From Corallococcus macrosporus (GTDB taxonomy: Bacteria; Myxococcota; Myxococcia; Myxococcales; Myxococcaceae): a stretch of DNA of 64,000 nucleotides. Positions within the stretch are counted from its first letter, which is position 1; the number at the start of each line of letters is the position of its first letter. The notes beneath the pieces are model-generated. The model did no database searches, was not told the DNA's origin, and saw only the letters and a program-made list of their open reading frames with translations. Location: contig NZ_JAFIMU010000007.1 in NCBI RefSeq assembly GCF_017302985.1, positions 2,557,001-2,621,000 on the forward strand, given 5' to 3'. The position numbers were made by a program, and so were the translations under genes. Shown piece after piece: positions 35,913-47,785 of this stretch.

Positions 35913-36848
35913 ATGACCTTGCACACCGGCCACAACGCTCCCGCCACCTTCGCTGTCAGTCAGGTGCGCTGCGAGAAGGATCACGTCCGCTCCCGCGACT
36001 GCGCGTATCAGGTCGCCTGGAACATCAATCCGCACATGAAGCCCGGCGCCGTCGCGTGGCGCCGCGCCTGCACCCAGCACCGCGAGTTCCTGCGCACCCT
36101 GCGTGCGGAGGGCGGGAGCTTCTTCGAGCTGCCCTTCGTCCACGGCGCGTTCGACTCGGTGTTCGCGAAGGACAACGCGGTGCTCGTCTCGCAGGAGGGC
36201 GAGCTGCGCGCGTTGCTCGCCACCATGCGCCATGGCCAGCGCCGCAACGAGCAGCTCGCGCGCGCCCGGTGGCTCTCCGCGCGAGGCTTCGACGTCATCG
36301 AGCCGCCGCGCGTGCACATCGAAGGCGGTGACGTGGCCATGCTGCCCGCGGGCCGGGGCGCCCTGCTGGGCTGGGGCATGCGCTCCACGCAGCGCGCCGC
36401 GGGCGTGCTGGAGGCCTTCCTCTCCGCGCCGGTGACGCCGCTGGAGCTGTGCGACCCGTACCTCTACCACCTGGACACCGCGCTCACCGTGCTGTCCGAC
36501 GGCACCGCGCTGGTGTGTCCGGAGGCCTTCACGCCGGAGTCGCTGCGCATGCTGGAGCGCACGGAGGGCATCCAGCAGGTGATTCCCATCGCGCGCGAGG
36601 ACGCGCTCGCGTTCGGGCTCAATCTGGTGGAGGTGGGAAACACCGTCATCGTCGGCGCGCGCGTGCCCCGCGTGGAGGCGGTGCTGCGCGGCCTGGGCCG
36701 CAGACCCGTCAGCGTGCGGTTGGATCAATTCCACCTGGCCGGTGGCAGCGCGGCGTGCCTCGTGGCGCGCGTGCACACCCTGCCGCCCCTCAGCGCCCGG
36801 CGCTTTCGCGAGGAGCAGGAGCAGCAGCCCCAGCCGCTCTCCGCGTGA
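35913..36848 (+). CDS. Amidinotransferase / dimethylarginine dimethylaminohydrolase-like enzyme
   Basis: A 311-residue guanidine-modifying-superfamily protein. The acidic loop IEGGD lies at 136-140, the catalytic His at His186 in YHLDTALT, and the nucleophile Cys at Cys282 in GGSAACLVARV. The expected substrate group is an arginine or another guanidino compound; hydrolysis to citrulline-type products or amidino transfer are both possible. Start 35913 versus 35907 (two Met apart) cannot be decided; neither has a strong ribosome-binding site. It is divergent from the diiron oxidase gene. Confidence 0.8.
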   Translation: MTLHTGHNAPATFAVSQVRCEKDHVRSRDCAYQVAWNINPHMKPGAVAWRRACTQHREFLRTLRAEGGSFFELPFVHGAFDSVFAKDNAVLVSQEGELRALLATMRHGQRRNEQLARARWLSARGFDVIEPPRVHIEGGDVAMLPAGRGALLGWGMRSTQRAAGVLEAFLSAPVTPLELCDPYLYHLDTALTVLSDGTALVCPEAFTPESLRMLERTEGIQQVIPIAREDALAFGLNLVEVGNTVIVGARVPRVEAVLRGLGRRPVSVRLDQFHLAGGSAACLVARVHTLPPLSARRFREEQEQQPQPLSA

Positions 36849-36866
36849 CGCATGCTGAAAAACGAA

Positions 36867-36900
36867 GACCTCCCCGGCGACTGGAGCGCGCGGGGAGGTC
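36867..36900. terminator. Terminator between convergent genes
   Basis: Stem GACCTCCCCG/CGGGGAGGTC with a 14-base loop. On the minus strand it is followed by TTCGTTTTTC, so it best serves the fatty acid hydroxylase gene. It also lies just after the amidinotransferase stop. Confidence 0.65.
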
Positions 36901-36923
36901 CGGGGTGAAGCGTCAGGGGACGC

Positions 36924-37718
36924 TCAGGTCTGCTGTTCGCTGGAGGCTTCCGGCGCGCTCAGTCCTTCAGCGCCCCAGAAGCGGCGCGGGTGGCCGTCAC
37001 CGCGGGTGCCGCCGGAGAGCTTGTCCACCCAGGGGTACTTCTTCGCCTCTTCCTCGGTGTAGCCCAGGTTGAAGACGGTGGGGCTCTTGGGCTTGTCCGA
37101 CGCCTTCGCGTACAGCGTGCCGAAGACCTTGTCCCAGAAGTAGTTCGTGATGCCGTAGTTGCCCTGCTCGTTGTGGAAGTGGTGGGACATGTGCAGCCGC
37201 TTGATGTCCTTCAGCCACTTCTGCTGGGGCGCGTAGTTGAGGTGCTGGATGCAGTGGCAGAACTCATAGAAGCACGTGGTCACCATGCCCCAGCCCAGCG
37301 CCGCCGCCGCGCCCGACTTGCCGCCGATGAGGTAGCCGATGGGCGTGAGCACCAGCGCGATGGTGGGCAGCGTGGTGTGCAGCGCGCCGAAGAGCACGCG
37401 CAGGTCATGCGGGTCCTGGTGGTGGTCGAAGTGGATGCGCTTCCACGTCACCGCCGTCGCCGCGGACTTGTAGAGGAAGCGCCCGTGCAGGATGTACCGG
37501 TGGATGAGGTACCACCCGAACGGGTACGCCACCGTGGCCACCAGCACCGCCGCGGCCATGCGCGCCGGCGCCTCGAACCACTTCACCGACAGCACGATGC
37601 AGGTGATGCCGATGAGGATGTAGGCGACGACGGCGTAGTAGGTGAAGAACGAATAGACCAGGTCGCGCAGCGACATCCGGTCCAGGTTGTGTTTCCGGTT
37701 CAGGAAAGAGACCGCCAC
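36924..37718 (-). CDS. Sterol desaturase / fatty acid hydroxylase family membrane protein
   Basis: A 264-residue integral membrane di-iron enzyme. Membrane helices lie near 25-45 and 55-75. The His boxes are HRYILH, HFDHH(QDPH), and HMSHHFHN, with an extra CHCIQHLNY. The family hydroxylates or desaturates lipids with O2. The start is GTG with GAGGG upstream. The nearest neighbours give no pathway; in myxobacteria, hydroxy fatty acids and sterols are candidate products. Confidence 0.85.
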   Translation of the reverse strand: MAVSFLNRKHNLDRMSLRDLVYSFFTYYAVVAYILIGITCIVLSVKWFEAPARMAAAVLVATVAYPFGWYLIHRYILHGRFLYKSAATAVTWKRIHFDHHQDPHDLRVLFGALHTTLPTIALVLTPIGYLIGGKSGAAAALGWGMVTTCFYEFCHCIQHLNYAPQQKWLKDIKRLHMSHHFHNEQGNYGITNYFWDKVFGTLYAKASDKPKSPTVFNLGYTEEEAKKYPWVDKLSGGTRGDGHPRRFWGAEGLSAPEASSEQQT

Positions 37719-38033
37719 GGGGATTCCCTCACTGTTCGCTCCGGCGCGGGTCCCGGCCAGCCGGGGTGCGCGGGGCTCGAAGGCTTGCTCGCATCCCGGC
37801 CCTTGGGGTGATGCGGAGTTCCTGAGCTATCAGTCAAGCTGCCCCTTGGCCCAGGAACGGTGAGGGTCCTCTTAGCGCCTTCCTGGAGGCATTGAGAAGT
37901 CTCTCTGTTGCCGCGCACATACATTGTCCGGCTGCCTGGCCTCCATCCGACCCGGGGCCAGACTTCCGTGCTGGATGCCCACACCCCACCTTTCCGTCCA
38001 CAGACGCGAGCGATCGCAGGAGGGGGCAGAAAG
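37719..38033. other. Divergent intergenic region
   Basis: About 315 bp between the hydroxylase and the basic protein. No ORF or strong repeat is convincing. It presumably holds both promoters. Confidence 0.3.
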
Positions 38034-38387
38034 ATGGCGCGCAAGGCACAGGGACAACAGGACACCGGGAACCAGGGGGGCGGGCGGCCCACGCGGCGCA
38101 AGACGACCTCCCGGAAGACGGCGGGCACGGCCAACGCCCGCGAGGGCCGGCTGGAGCTGCGCCGCGACATCGCGGAGTACCGCGCCGCCGCGGAGGCCCA
38201 GGCGGACGTGGTGCGTGAGCGCATCAATGCCGCGCTGGAGGTCAGCCGCCGCACCCGCGAGGAGATTGAACAGCGCATCGCCAGCGAGCTGCACACGCCG
38301 CGCGTCACCGCCGCGAAGAAGGCCGCCCCTGCGCGCAAGCGCACCCGCGCCTCCAAGCAGGGCGGCAAGTCCTCGGGCGCGTCCTGA
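38034..38387 (+). CDS. Small basic coiled-coil protein (histone-like tails)
   Basis: A 117-residue protein with a Lys/Arg/Gly/Thr-rich N-terminal tail (1-38), a helical coiled coil (40-85, rich in Glu/Arg/Ala) and a second basic Ala/Lys/Arg tail. This resembles eukaryotic H1-like or nucleoid-binding proteins seen in myxobacteria. No enzyme motif. GGAGGGGG precedes the ATG. DNA binding is inferred from charge alone. Confidence 0.65.
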   Translation: MARKAQGQQDTGNQGGGRPTRRKTTSRKTAGTANAREGRLELRRDIAEYRAAAEAQADVVRERINAALEVSRRTREEIEQRIASELHTPRVTAAKKAAPARKRTRASKQGGKSSGAS

Positions 38388-38392
38388 GCCCT

Positions 38393-39499
38393 CTAGGAGC
38401 GGACCGCCGGGACGCGCGCGGCCTGCGCCGTCCCCTCCGCGCCGGAGGACTCCAGGTCCAGGGCGGAGAGCTTGTCCGCGAGGGCCTGGATCCGGTCCGC
38501 GCTGCTCCCATCCAGGGGAGACGCGGCCCGGGCCCCGATGAAGCACACGCGCGCCCGCTCCAGCAGGGCCACCTGTGCGTGAAGCTGCGCGAAGAGGCGC
38601 TCCTGGCGGCGTGACAGCGCGTCCAGGTGGTTGAGCTCCTCCCCCAGCGACGCGGCGGCGCGCTCCAGCTGGCGCCGGGCCACGCCGTCCTGCGCGTCCT
38701 GGGCGCGCTTCTTCAGCTCCTGCACCTGCGAGTCCACGCTCCCCTGGGACGCGGAGGCGAGCTGGGCCTCCAGCTCCGTGTGGGACTCCGCCAGCGTGAA
38801 GGCGTCCCGGGCCAGCTTGCCGAGCACGGCCTGGAGCTTCTCGCGGCCCGGGCCCGTGGCCAGCTTGCGCGCCTCATCCTGGCACTGGCGGTAGAGCGCG
38901 AGCGCCCGGGTGACCAGCCCGCGCACCTCGCCGGTGAGGGTGGCCTCCAGGCGCATGCCCCGGGTGGCCACCGCGTCCAGGTCCATGGCCAGGTTCGCCG
39001 GCAGCGTGCCGATGCTCCAGAACAGCGCCACCACCGAGTAGTCCACCACCAGCGGGAAGTAGCCCCGCGCCGGGAGGAAGCGCGCGTTGAGCACGTCCTG
39101 CACGTACAGCCCCAGCACCGTGGTGACGGCGGCGGCCCCGGCGCACAGCGCGATCTGCGAGGTGGTGCCCTCGCGGTCGCGCCCGTTGCCCCGCCACGCC
39201 AGCAGCCCCGCGGCGAGCGCGCCCGCCGCCGCGTGTTGCCAGGACGCCGGCAGCCCCAGCACGTAGGGCAGGGCGGGCAGCAGCACCATCGCCGCGCGCA
39301 CCAGGGCGTTCTCCGCCACCTTCGGCTTCACCGCGGTGACGGCCGCCGCCATCAGCGCGAAGTAGCCCGGCTCCACCGGGACGCGCAGCACCTGCCGCGC
39401 CACGCCGGCCACCATCGCCATGGCCGCCGCGCCCACGAGCGCGGACAGGCAGCGCGACTCGAAGTCCTCCCGGCGGAGGAGTTGGATGGAGAGCGACAT
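38393..39499 (-). CDS. Membrane protein with C-terminal coiled coil (FUSC-like)
   Basis: A 368-residue protein. The first 170 residues hold about six hydrophobic helices, and the last 190 form a long cytoplasmic coiled coil with Leu/Ala heptads. The layout resembles aromatic-acid exporter (FUSC) family proteins with one membrane bundle and a helical soluble domain. The assignment is tentative. It is convergent with the basic protein, 5 bp apart. Confidence 0.6.
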   Translation of the reverse strand: MSLSIQLLRREDFESRCLSALVGAAAMAMVAGVARQVLRVPVEPGYFALMAAAVTAVKPKVAENALVRAAMVLLPALPYVLGLPASWQHAAAGALAAGLLAWRGNGRDREGTTSQIALCAGAAAVTTVLGLYVQDVLNARFLPARGYFPLVVDYSVVALFWSIGTLPANLAMDLDAVATRGMRLEATLTGEVRGLVTRALALYRQCQDEARKLATGPGREKLQAVLGKLARDAFTLAESHTELEAQLASASQGSVDSQVQELKKRAQDAQDGVARRQLERAAASLGEELNHLDALSRRQERLFAQLHAQVALLERARVCFIGARAASPLDGSSADRIQALADKLSALDLESSGAEGTAQAARVPAVRS

Positions 39500-39527
39500 G
39501 GCGCACCGTTTCCGTACGTCGGAGTGA

Positions 39528-41030
39528 CTAGTAGCTGTTGCTCTGCCCGAAGTTCTTCATCGTCTTCTTCTTGAGCGCCATGGACGCATCCCGCACGTCC
39601 GCGTCGCTCCGGGCGTTGCCGTAGGCTGCCTGGGTCTGGTCCACGTCCGCAAGCTCCCCGGCGAGCGCGGACGCGGAGCTGCCGAACAGCCGACGCGCGT
39701 TGCCCAGCAGGTCGAGCGCGCTGCTGCGGTCGCCACTCTTCATCGCCTCCGCGGCCGCTTGCAGTTGCTGCGTGCCCAGCGCGCGGATGGCGTGGACGCG
39801 CACGTCGCGGTCCAGGTTCGCGTGCACCACCTGGGCGTCGCTCGTCACCTTCGCGCCCAGGGCCAGCGTCACCTGCGACGGCAGGTTGGCCGCCACGTCC
39901 ACGTACGACACCGCGGCGTCCAGCACGTTCATGTCCTGCGCGCTGGCGGGCGCGTCCAGCGTCAGCTTCACCACCACGCGCGCGGCCTGGCCGCCCGTCA
40001 AATCGTAGAGGGGCACGCGCACGGTGTTGCCCTCGCGCGTGGACGGCAGGCCCATCACCTCCAGGCCGCTCACGCCGGGAGGCAGCGTCAGCGTCAGGCT
40101 CACGTTGCGGGCGACGGTGCTGGCGGCCTGCTCCAGCTCCCGGGTGAAGATGGAGGCCAGCTGCGAGGAGTCGCTGATGAAGCCGGAGAAGCCGCCGCCG
40201 CGCTCGGCCATGCCGCGCATCAGCGTGTCGTTGAAGCCGGTGCCCACGCCCAGCGCGCTCACGGTGATGCCCGTCTCACGGATGCGGCCCACCTCGGAGA
40301 AGAGCCCGTTGTTGGACGTCACGCCCTCGGTGGGCTCGCCGTCGCTCAGCAGGATGGCGCGCGTCACCCGGTAGTCGCTGGCGTACGCGCGCACCGCCTC
40401 CGCGCCCGCCACCAGCCCGCCGCTCATGTTCGTGCCGCCGTTCACCTGGATGGCCTCGATGGTGGTCAGCAGCTCGCGGCGCGTGGACTCGTCAATCTTC
40501 ACGCTGGGCACCACCGTCACGTCGGAGCCGTAGTGCACCAGCGCCAGCCGGTCCCCCTCACGCAGCTGCCGCACCAGCTCCTGGGCCGCGCGCTTCGCGT
40601 CCGCCAGCTTGCCGCCATCCATGGAGCCGGAGCGGTCCACCACCAGCGCCAGGTTCACCGGCACGCGCTGGACCTTCTCGGGCAGGCGCGCGGTCAGCTC
40701 GAACACGGCGAAGGCCTCACCCGGGCCCGCCTTCACGTACGCGCCGGACAGCTTGCCCGTGAACTCCACCGGGCCCGCGTTGCCGGAAGCCGGCCGCCCC
40801 AGGATGACGGGCAGCACGCCGTTGACGGGCACCTCCCCCGGCTGCACCACGGTGTGGGTCTGGTCCAGGGCCCCCACGGCCGGCGCGGCCTGGCGCGTGT
40901 GCCCGTTGGGGAGCGGGTTGCCCATGGGCGGGTGCGACGTGGTCGTCGCGAAGAGCGACCGCGCGTCGAGCGCGAGCGCGCCCATGAACAGCAGGGCAGC
41001 CAGGGACAGCAGCAGTTTGGTGCGGTTCAT
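39528..41030 (-). CDS. Secreted von Willebrand factor A domain protein
   Basis: About 500 residues. An N-terminal signal or anchor (5-25) precedes a beta-rich segment, then a VWA domain with an intact MIDAS (VVDRSGSM, the following Thr in GGTNMSGG, and Asp in LLSDGEPTEG), and a C-terminal domain with helical repeats. It is likely a periplasmic or surface adhesion protein, or scaffold of a metal-dependent complex. Start 41030 is chosen over 41051 because the signal peptide begins there. It lies 110 bp downstream of the hybrid kinase. Confidence 0.82.
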   Translation of the reverse strand: MNRTKLLLSLAALLFMGALALDARSLFATTTSHPPMGNPLPNGHTRQAAPAVGALDQTHTVVQPGEVPVNGVLPVILGRPASGNAGPVEFTGKLSGAYVKAGPGEAFAVFELTARLPEKVQRVPVNLALVVDRSGSMDGGKLADAKRAAQELVRQLREGDRLALVHYGSDVTVVPSVKIDESTRRELLTTIEAIQVNGGTNMSGGLVAGAEAVRAYASDYRVTRAILLSDGEPTEGVTSNNGLFSEVGRIRETGITVSALGVGTGFNDTLMRGMAERGGGFSGFISDSSQLASIFTRELEQAASTVARNVSLTLTLPPGVSGLEVMGLPSTREGNTVRVPLYDLTGGQAARVVVKLTLDAPASAQDMNVLDAAVSYVDVAANLPSQVTLALGAKVTSDAQVVHANLDRDVRVHAIRALGTQQLQAAAEAMKSGDRSSALDLLGNARRLFGSSASALAGELADVDQTQAAYGNARSDADVRDASMALKKKTMKNFGQSNSY

Positions 41031-41139
41031 GCGCGACGGACCTTCCCCCAAGGGGTGCGAGCGGACGAGCCCAAGCTCGCAGACCCGTCAGCCGGGCGCA
41101 TCGGTCACCAGGAGGACCCTCCTCCCGATGACCGATGGG

Positions 41140-43986
<2,847 letters not shown>

Positions 43987-44193
43987 GCTGAGGACTCGCG
44001 GTGGAAGAACTTGGCCGTGCGGGCGGAACGTCCCGGGACGGAGACGTGGACAGTCGAACGATTGAGGATCGCCGACATGCAGGCAAGGGGGCCCGCGGGA
44101 AGAGCGTGGAGATGGGAAGCATTCCCTGTCCTTGAGGATGGAGTGGGCTCTGGCTTCTGTCTTCCTTTCTTCCCGGGAGGCGGCGATGACACC

Positions 44194-45948
44194 ATGATGC
44201 GTGCGGAAAGCCTTGGCATGTCCGGCATCACCTCGCCAGCCCCGGATGCCCGCATGACGGACGGGAACGCCCTAGCGATGTCAGCGCGCGTCATGGACGC
44301 GGAAGGGGTCGTGCTCGTCGAATGCACGGGCCGTGTGCCTTCATTCAACGCACAAGCCGCGGCGCACTTCGGCATCCCGGTTCCCCTCCACATCGAGCAC
44401 GCCCGCCTGCCTGGGTGTGAATGGGTGCGCGCCGACGGCACACCGCTGCCAGCAGGTGAGTCACCGCTCGCGCGAGCGCTGGCGGGCGAGCCGGTGGACG
44501 CCTCCGTGTGGCACGTGCTCCGTCCGGATGGGACGCGCATCGCGCTGCGGTGCACGGCGGTGCCGGTGCGCGGTGGGGACGGGCAGGTCGCGGCGGCGCT
44601 CCTGCGCACGCACGCCGTGGACGCGCTGCCGGAGCCGGTGCTGGACGCCTCCCGCCTGCTGGCGGAGGCCGGGGCACTGCTGGGCACGTCGGTGGACGCG
44701 GAGGCGCAGTTGGAGCCGCTGCTCAAGCTGCTGGTGCCCACGCTGGGCGAGGGCGCGCTGCTCCTCCTGAGGACTCCGGGCGGCACGGGCAACGAGGCCC
44801 TGCGCGTGGCGGCGTCACTGCACGCGGACGCGGGCCGCAACGTGCACCTGCGTGAATGGCTCACGCGCTATCCGTTGGATCCATCCGGGCCGGGCGGGCT
44901 GCCCGGGGTGTTCGTGTCCGGCGCGGTGGGGCGGCTGCCCATCCTGTCCGAGGAGCACGTCGTGGCGCTCGCGCGGGACGCGGAGCACGCGCGGCTGATG
45001 CGCGCGGTGGGGCCGCACGGCTGCCTGAGCGTGCCCCTGGGCGCGCGCGGCAACGTGCTGGGCGCGCTGATGCTGCTGCGCTCCAACGTGCTGCGTGTCT
45101 TTGGCACGGAGGAGGAGCGCTTCCTCACGGAGCTGGCCCACCGCACCGCGCTCTCCCTGGAGAACGCGCGGCTGTACCGCGAGGCGCGCGAGGCGGTGCG
45201 CCAGCGCGACGAGTTCCTGGGCATCGCGAGCCACGAGCTGAAGACGCCGCTCACGCCGCTGAGCCTCAAGGTGCAACTGCTCCAGAAGCAGGTGGTGGTG
45301 CTGGCGCGCGAGGGCAAGGAGGTCCCCACCGAGCGCGTCGCGGAAGCGCTGGACGTGGTGCAGCGCCAGGTGCGCCGGCTGTCGGGGCTGGTGGACAACC
45401 TGCTGGACGTGTCGCGCATCACCGCGGGCCGGCTGCGGCTGGAGCTGGAGGAGCTGGACCTGGCGAGCGTGGCCGCTGAAATCCTCTACCGCTTCTCCCC
45501 CGCGGCGGCGCAGGCCGGCACGGAGCTGGGCCTGGAGGCGCCGGTGCCGGTGGTGGGCCGCTGGGACCGGCTGCGGCTGGAGCAGGTGGTGACGAACCTG
45601 GTGTCCAACGCGCTCAAGTACGGCGCGGGCCACCCCGTCATCGTGGGCGTGGAGGCGCAGGGCTCGCTGGCGCGGCTCACCGTGAAGGACCACGGCATCG
45701 GCATCGCGCCGGAGGACCTGGCGCGCATCTTCGAGCGCTTCGAGCGCGCGGTGAGCGACCGGCACTACGGCGGCCTGGGCCTGGGGCTCTACATCACGCG
45801 CCAGATCGTGGAGGCGTTCGGCGGCACGGTGAGCGCCGTCAGCGCGCCCGGAGAGGGCTCCACGTTCATCCTGGAGCTGCCCCGGGGCGACATCCCGGAG
45901 GAGTGGCTCACCGCGCACGCGGCGCCGGGGCCCACGCAGGGCGAGTAG
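44194..45948 (+). CDS. GAF-domain sensor histidine kinase
   Basis: About 584 residues. An N-terminal PAS-like segment (25-130) is followed by GAF (140-330), the dimerisation domain with His in ASHELKTPLTP, and the HATPase (N box LVSNALKYG, G1 DHGIGIAPED, G2 GGLGLGLYI). No receiver or membrane helix. The reading frame stays open far upstream through DNA antisense to the hybrid kinase, but homology starts only here. The ATGs at 44194 and 44218 are both possible. Confidence 0.88.
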   Translation: MMRAESLGMSGITSPAPDARMTDGNALAMSARVMDAEGVVLVECTGRVPSFNAQAAAHFGIPVPLHIEHARLPGCEWVRADGTPLPAGESPLARALAGEPVDASVWHVLRPDGTRIALRCTAVPVRGGDGQVAAALLRTHAVDALPEPVLDASRLLAEAGALLGTSVDAEAQLEPLLKLLVPTLGEGALLLLRTPGGTGNEALRVAASLHADAGRNVHLREWLTRYPLDPSGPGGLPGVFVSGAVGRLPILSEEHVVALARDAEHARLMRAVGPHGCLSVPLGARGNVLGALMLLRSNVLRVFGTEEERFLTELAHRTALSLENARLYREAREAVRQRDEFLGIASHELKTPLTPLSLKVQLLQKQVVVLAREGKEVPTERVAEALDVVQRQVRRLSGLVDNLLDVSRITAGRLRLELEELDLASVAAEILYRFSPAAAQAGTELGLEAPVPVVGRWDRLRLEQVVTNLVSNALKYGAGHPVIVGVEAQGSLARLTVKDHGIGIAPEDLARIFERFERAVSDRHYGGLGLGLYITRQIVEAFGGTVSAVSAPGEGSTFILELPRGDIPEEWLTAHAAPGPTQGE

Positions 45949-45967
45949 CCCGGCACCGCGCGGGGCC

Positions 45968-46483
45968 TCAGGCGACTTCCAGCACCGTCCACTCGCGCAC
46001 TTCCCCCGCGAGTGTCACCTCCACGGTGTCGCCGGCCTTCTTGCCCAGGAGCGCGCGGCCCACGGGCGAGCTGGGGGTGATGACGGACAGGAAGCCGTCG
46101 CCGCCGGGGCCGGTGAGCTCGGTGCCCGCGCCGGCGGGGAGCACGAAGAAGGTGCGCTCGGCGAAGCCGTCCTCGTCCTCGGTGCTGCAGTCCACCAGGG
46201 CGCCCAGGCCCACGGGCCCCTGGCGCGGGAAGCGCGGCAGCTCCTTCTGGCCGAAGGCCGTCAGCGCCTGCAGCTCTTCTTGAAGCCGGCGGGCGCGCTG
46301 GGCCTGTCCCGTGGCGAGGCTGCCGTATTCGATGGCGGCGCGGCCGTCCTCTTTCTTCTCGGACTCCGTGGCGAGGCTGCGGGCCGCCTCGCGGGCGTCG
46401 GCCTCCGCGCGGTGGGCCAGCCGGTCGCTCTGCTGGAGACGCTCGGACAGTTGCTGGAGGAGGGTGAGCTTGTCGAGTCGCAT
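45968..46483 (-). CDS. GreA/GreB-family transcription elongation factor-like protein
   Basis: A 171-residue protein with an N-terminal antiparallel coiled coil (1-75) with acidic residues at the turn (ESEKKEDG), then an FKBP-like C-terminal domain with the Gre signature SPVGRALLGKKAGDTVEV. Gre factors enter the RNA polymerase secondary channel to promote cleavage of backtracked RNA. The tip differs from the usual Asp-Leu-x-Glu-Asn, so it may be a paralogue with altered activity. It is divergent from the rhodanese gene. Confidence 0.82.
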   Translation of the reverse strand: MRLDKLTLLQQLSERLQQSDRLAHRAEADAREAARSLATESEKKEDGRAAIEYGSLATGQAQRARRLQEELQALTAFGQKELPRFPRQGPVGLGALVDCSTEDEDGFAERTFFVLPAGAGTELTGPGGDGFLSVITPSSPVGRALLGKKAGDTVEVTLAGEVREWTVLEVA

Positions 46484-46569
46484 GGGTATCGGTACAGGAC
46501 TGTAGCGCCCGATGCGAAGGCCTCCAGTTTTCAGCCCGGCCGCGCCCCGGGCTGGGGTTGAATGGGGCC

Positions 46570-46851
46570 ATGACGCCTCAGGAACGCTCGCAAAAGGCCC
46601 ACGAACTCGTCGCGAAGGGCGCCGTGCTGCTGGACGTGCGCACCCCGGAGGAGTTCCAGCAGGGACACCCCGAAGCCGCCCGCAACATCCCCGTGCAGGT
46701 GCTGGCCCAGCGCCTCTCCGAGGTGGGCCCGGTGGGCACGCCCGTGGTGGTGTACTGCGCGGCGGGAGGCCGCAGCGCGGTGGCCGCGGAGCTCCTGCGC
46801 AAGGGTGGCTTCCCGGACGTGTTCGACCTGGGGTCGGTCAGGAACTGGTAG
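46570..46851 (+). CDS. Single-domain rhodanese
   Basis: A 93-residue sulfurtransferase domain with the active-site loop CAAGGRS carrying the persulfide Cys, and the usual LLDVRTPEEFQQGHPEAARNIP start. ATG 46570 is preferred over an upstream TTG. It may share a transcript with the EamA transporter 31 bp downstream. Confidence 0.9.
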   Translation: MTPQERSQKAHELVAKGAVLLDVRTPEEFQQGHPEAARNIPVQVLAQRLSEVGPVGTPVVVYCAAGGRSAVAAELLRKGGFPDVFDLGSVRNW

Positions 46852-46882
46852 GCCGGGCGGGAGGCTCGCGCGCCCAAGCGCC

Positions 46883-47770
46883 ATGCAGACCCGCACCGCC
46901 GGCTTCCTCCTCGTCGCCCTCTCCGGCGCGTCCTTTGGCGCGCTGGGCCTGTTCGCGCGCCTCGCCTACGCGGCGGGCACGGACATGCCCACGCTGTTGT
47001 TCCTGCGCTTCACGCTGGCGGGGCTGGTGCTCACGGGCGTAATGGTCGCGAAGGGCGGCACGTGGCCCCGGGGCCGCCTGCTGGGCGGCCTCATCCTGCT
47101 GGGCGCGGTGGGCTACTTCACCGAAGGCAGCGTCTACTTCATCGCGCTCCAGCACGCGTCCGCGGGGCTGGTGGCGCTGCTGCTCTACCTCTTCCCCGCG
47201 CTGGTGGCCGTCATCCAGGTGGCCCTGGGCCGCGAGCACCTGAGCCGTCCCCGCTGGCTGGCGGTGGCACTGGCCCTGTGCGGCACGGCGCTCACGGTGG
47301 ACCCGGGCCCGGACGCGAAGCCGCTGGGCATCGCGCTGGGGGTGCTGTCCGCGGTCATCTACGCCATCTACGTCCTGTCCAGCGCGAGGGTGGCGGGGCC
47401 CGCGGGGCCGCTCGCCGCGAGCACCGTCGTCCCGCTGTCGGCGGGTGCCGCCTTCGGGGCGCTGATGCTGGTGAAGGGCCCGTCCTTTCCCCAGACGCCC
47501 GGAGGCTGGGCCGCGGTGATGGGCCTGGCGCTGCTGTCCACGGTGGTGGCGATGCTCACGTTCTTCGCGGGCTTGAAGCGCATTGGCCCGGTGAACACGT
47601 CGCTGCTCTCCACGCTGGAGCCGGTGATGGCGGTGGTGCTGGGCGCCCTCTTCCTGGGCGAGCGGCTGTCGTTGCGGCAGGGCCTGGGCGGCCTGCTCAT
47701 CCTCGTGGCGGTGGTGGTGCTGGCCCGGAGCGACTCCAGCCGCCCCGAAGCGGGAGCGGCCGGAGCCTGA
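46883..47770 (+). CDS. EamA-family (DMT) transporter
   Basis: A 295-residue protein with ten hydrophobic helices arranged as two EamA halves (about 5-135 and 150-285). The second half ends with the usual NTSLLSTLEPVMAVVLGALFLGE segment. It is an exporter or importer of an unknown small metabolite. The start at 46883 follows the rhodanese stop closely. It is convergent with the hydrolase gene. Confidence 0.88.
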   Translation: MQTRTAGFLLVALSGASFGALGLFARLAYAAGTDMPTLLFLRFTLAGLVLTGVMVAKGGTWPRGRLLGGLILLGAVGYFTEGSVYFIALQHASAGLVALLLYLFPALVAVIQVALGREHLSRPRWLAVALALCGTALTVDPGPDAKPLGIALGVLSAVIYAIYVLSSARVAGPAGPLAASTVVPLSAGAAFGALMLVKGPSFPQTPGGWAAVMGLALLSTVVAMLTFFAGLKRIGPVNTSLLSTLEPVMAVVLGALFLGERLSLRQGLGGLLILVAVVVLARSDSSRPEAGAAGA

Positions 47771-47785
47771 AGCGCGCGAGCCGGA

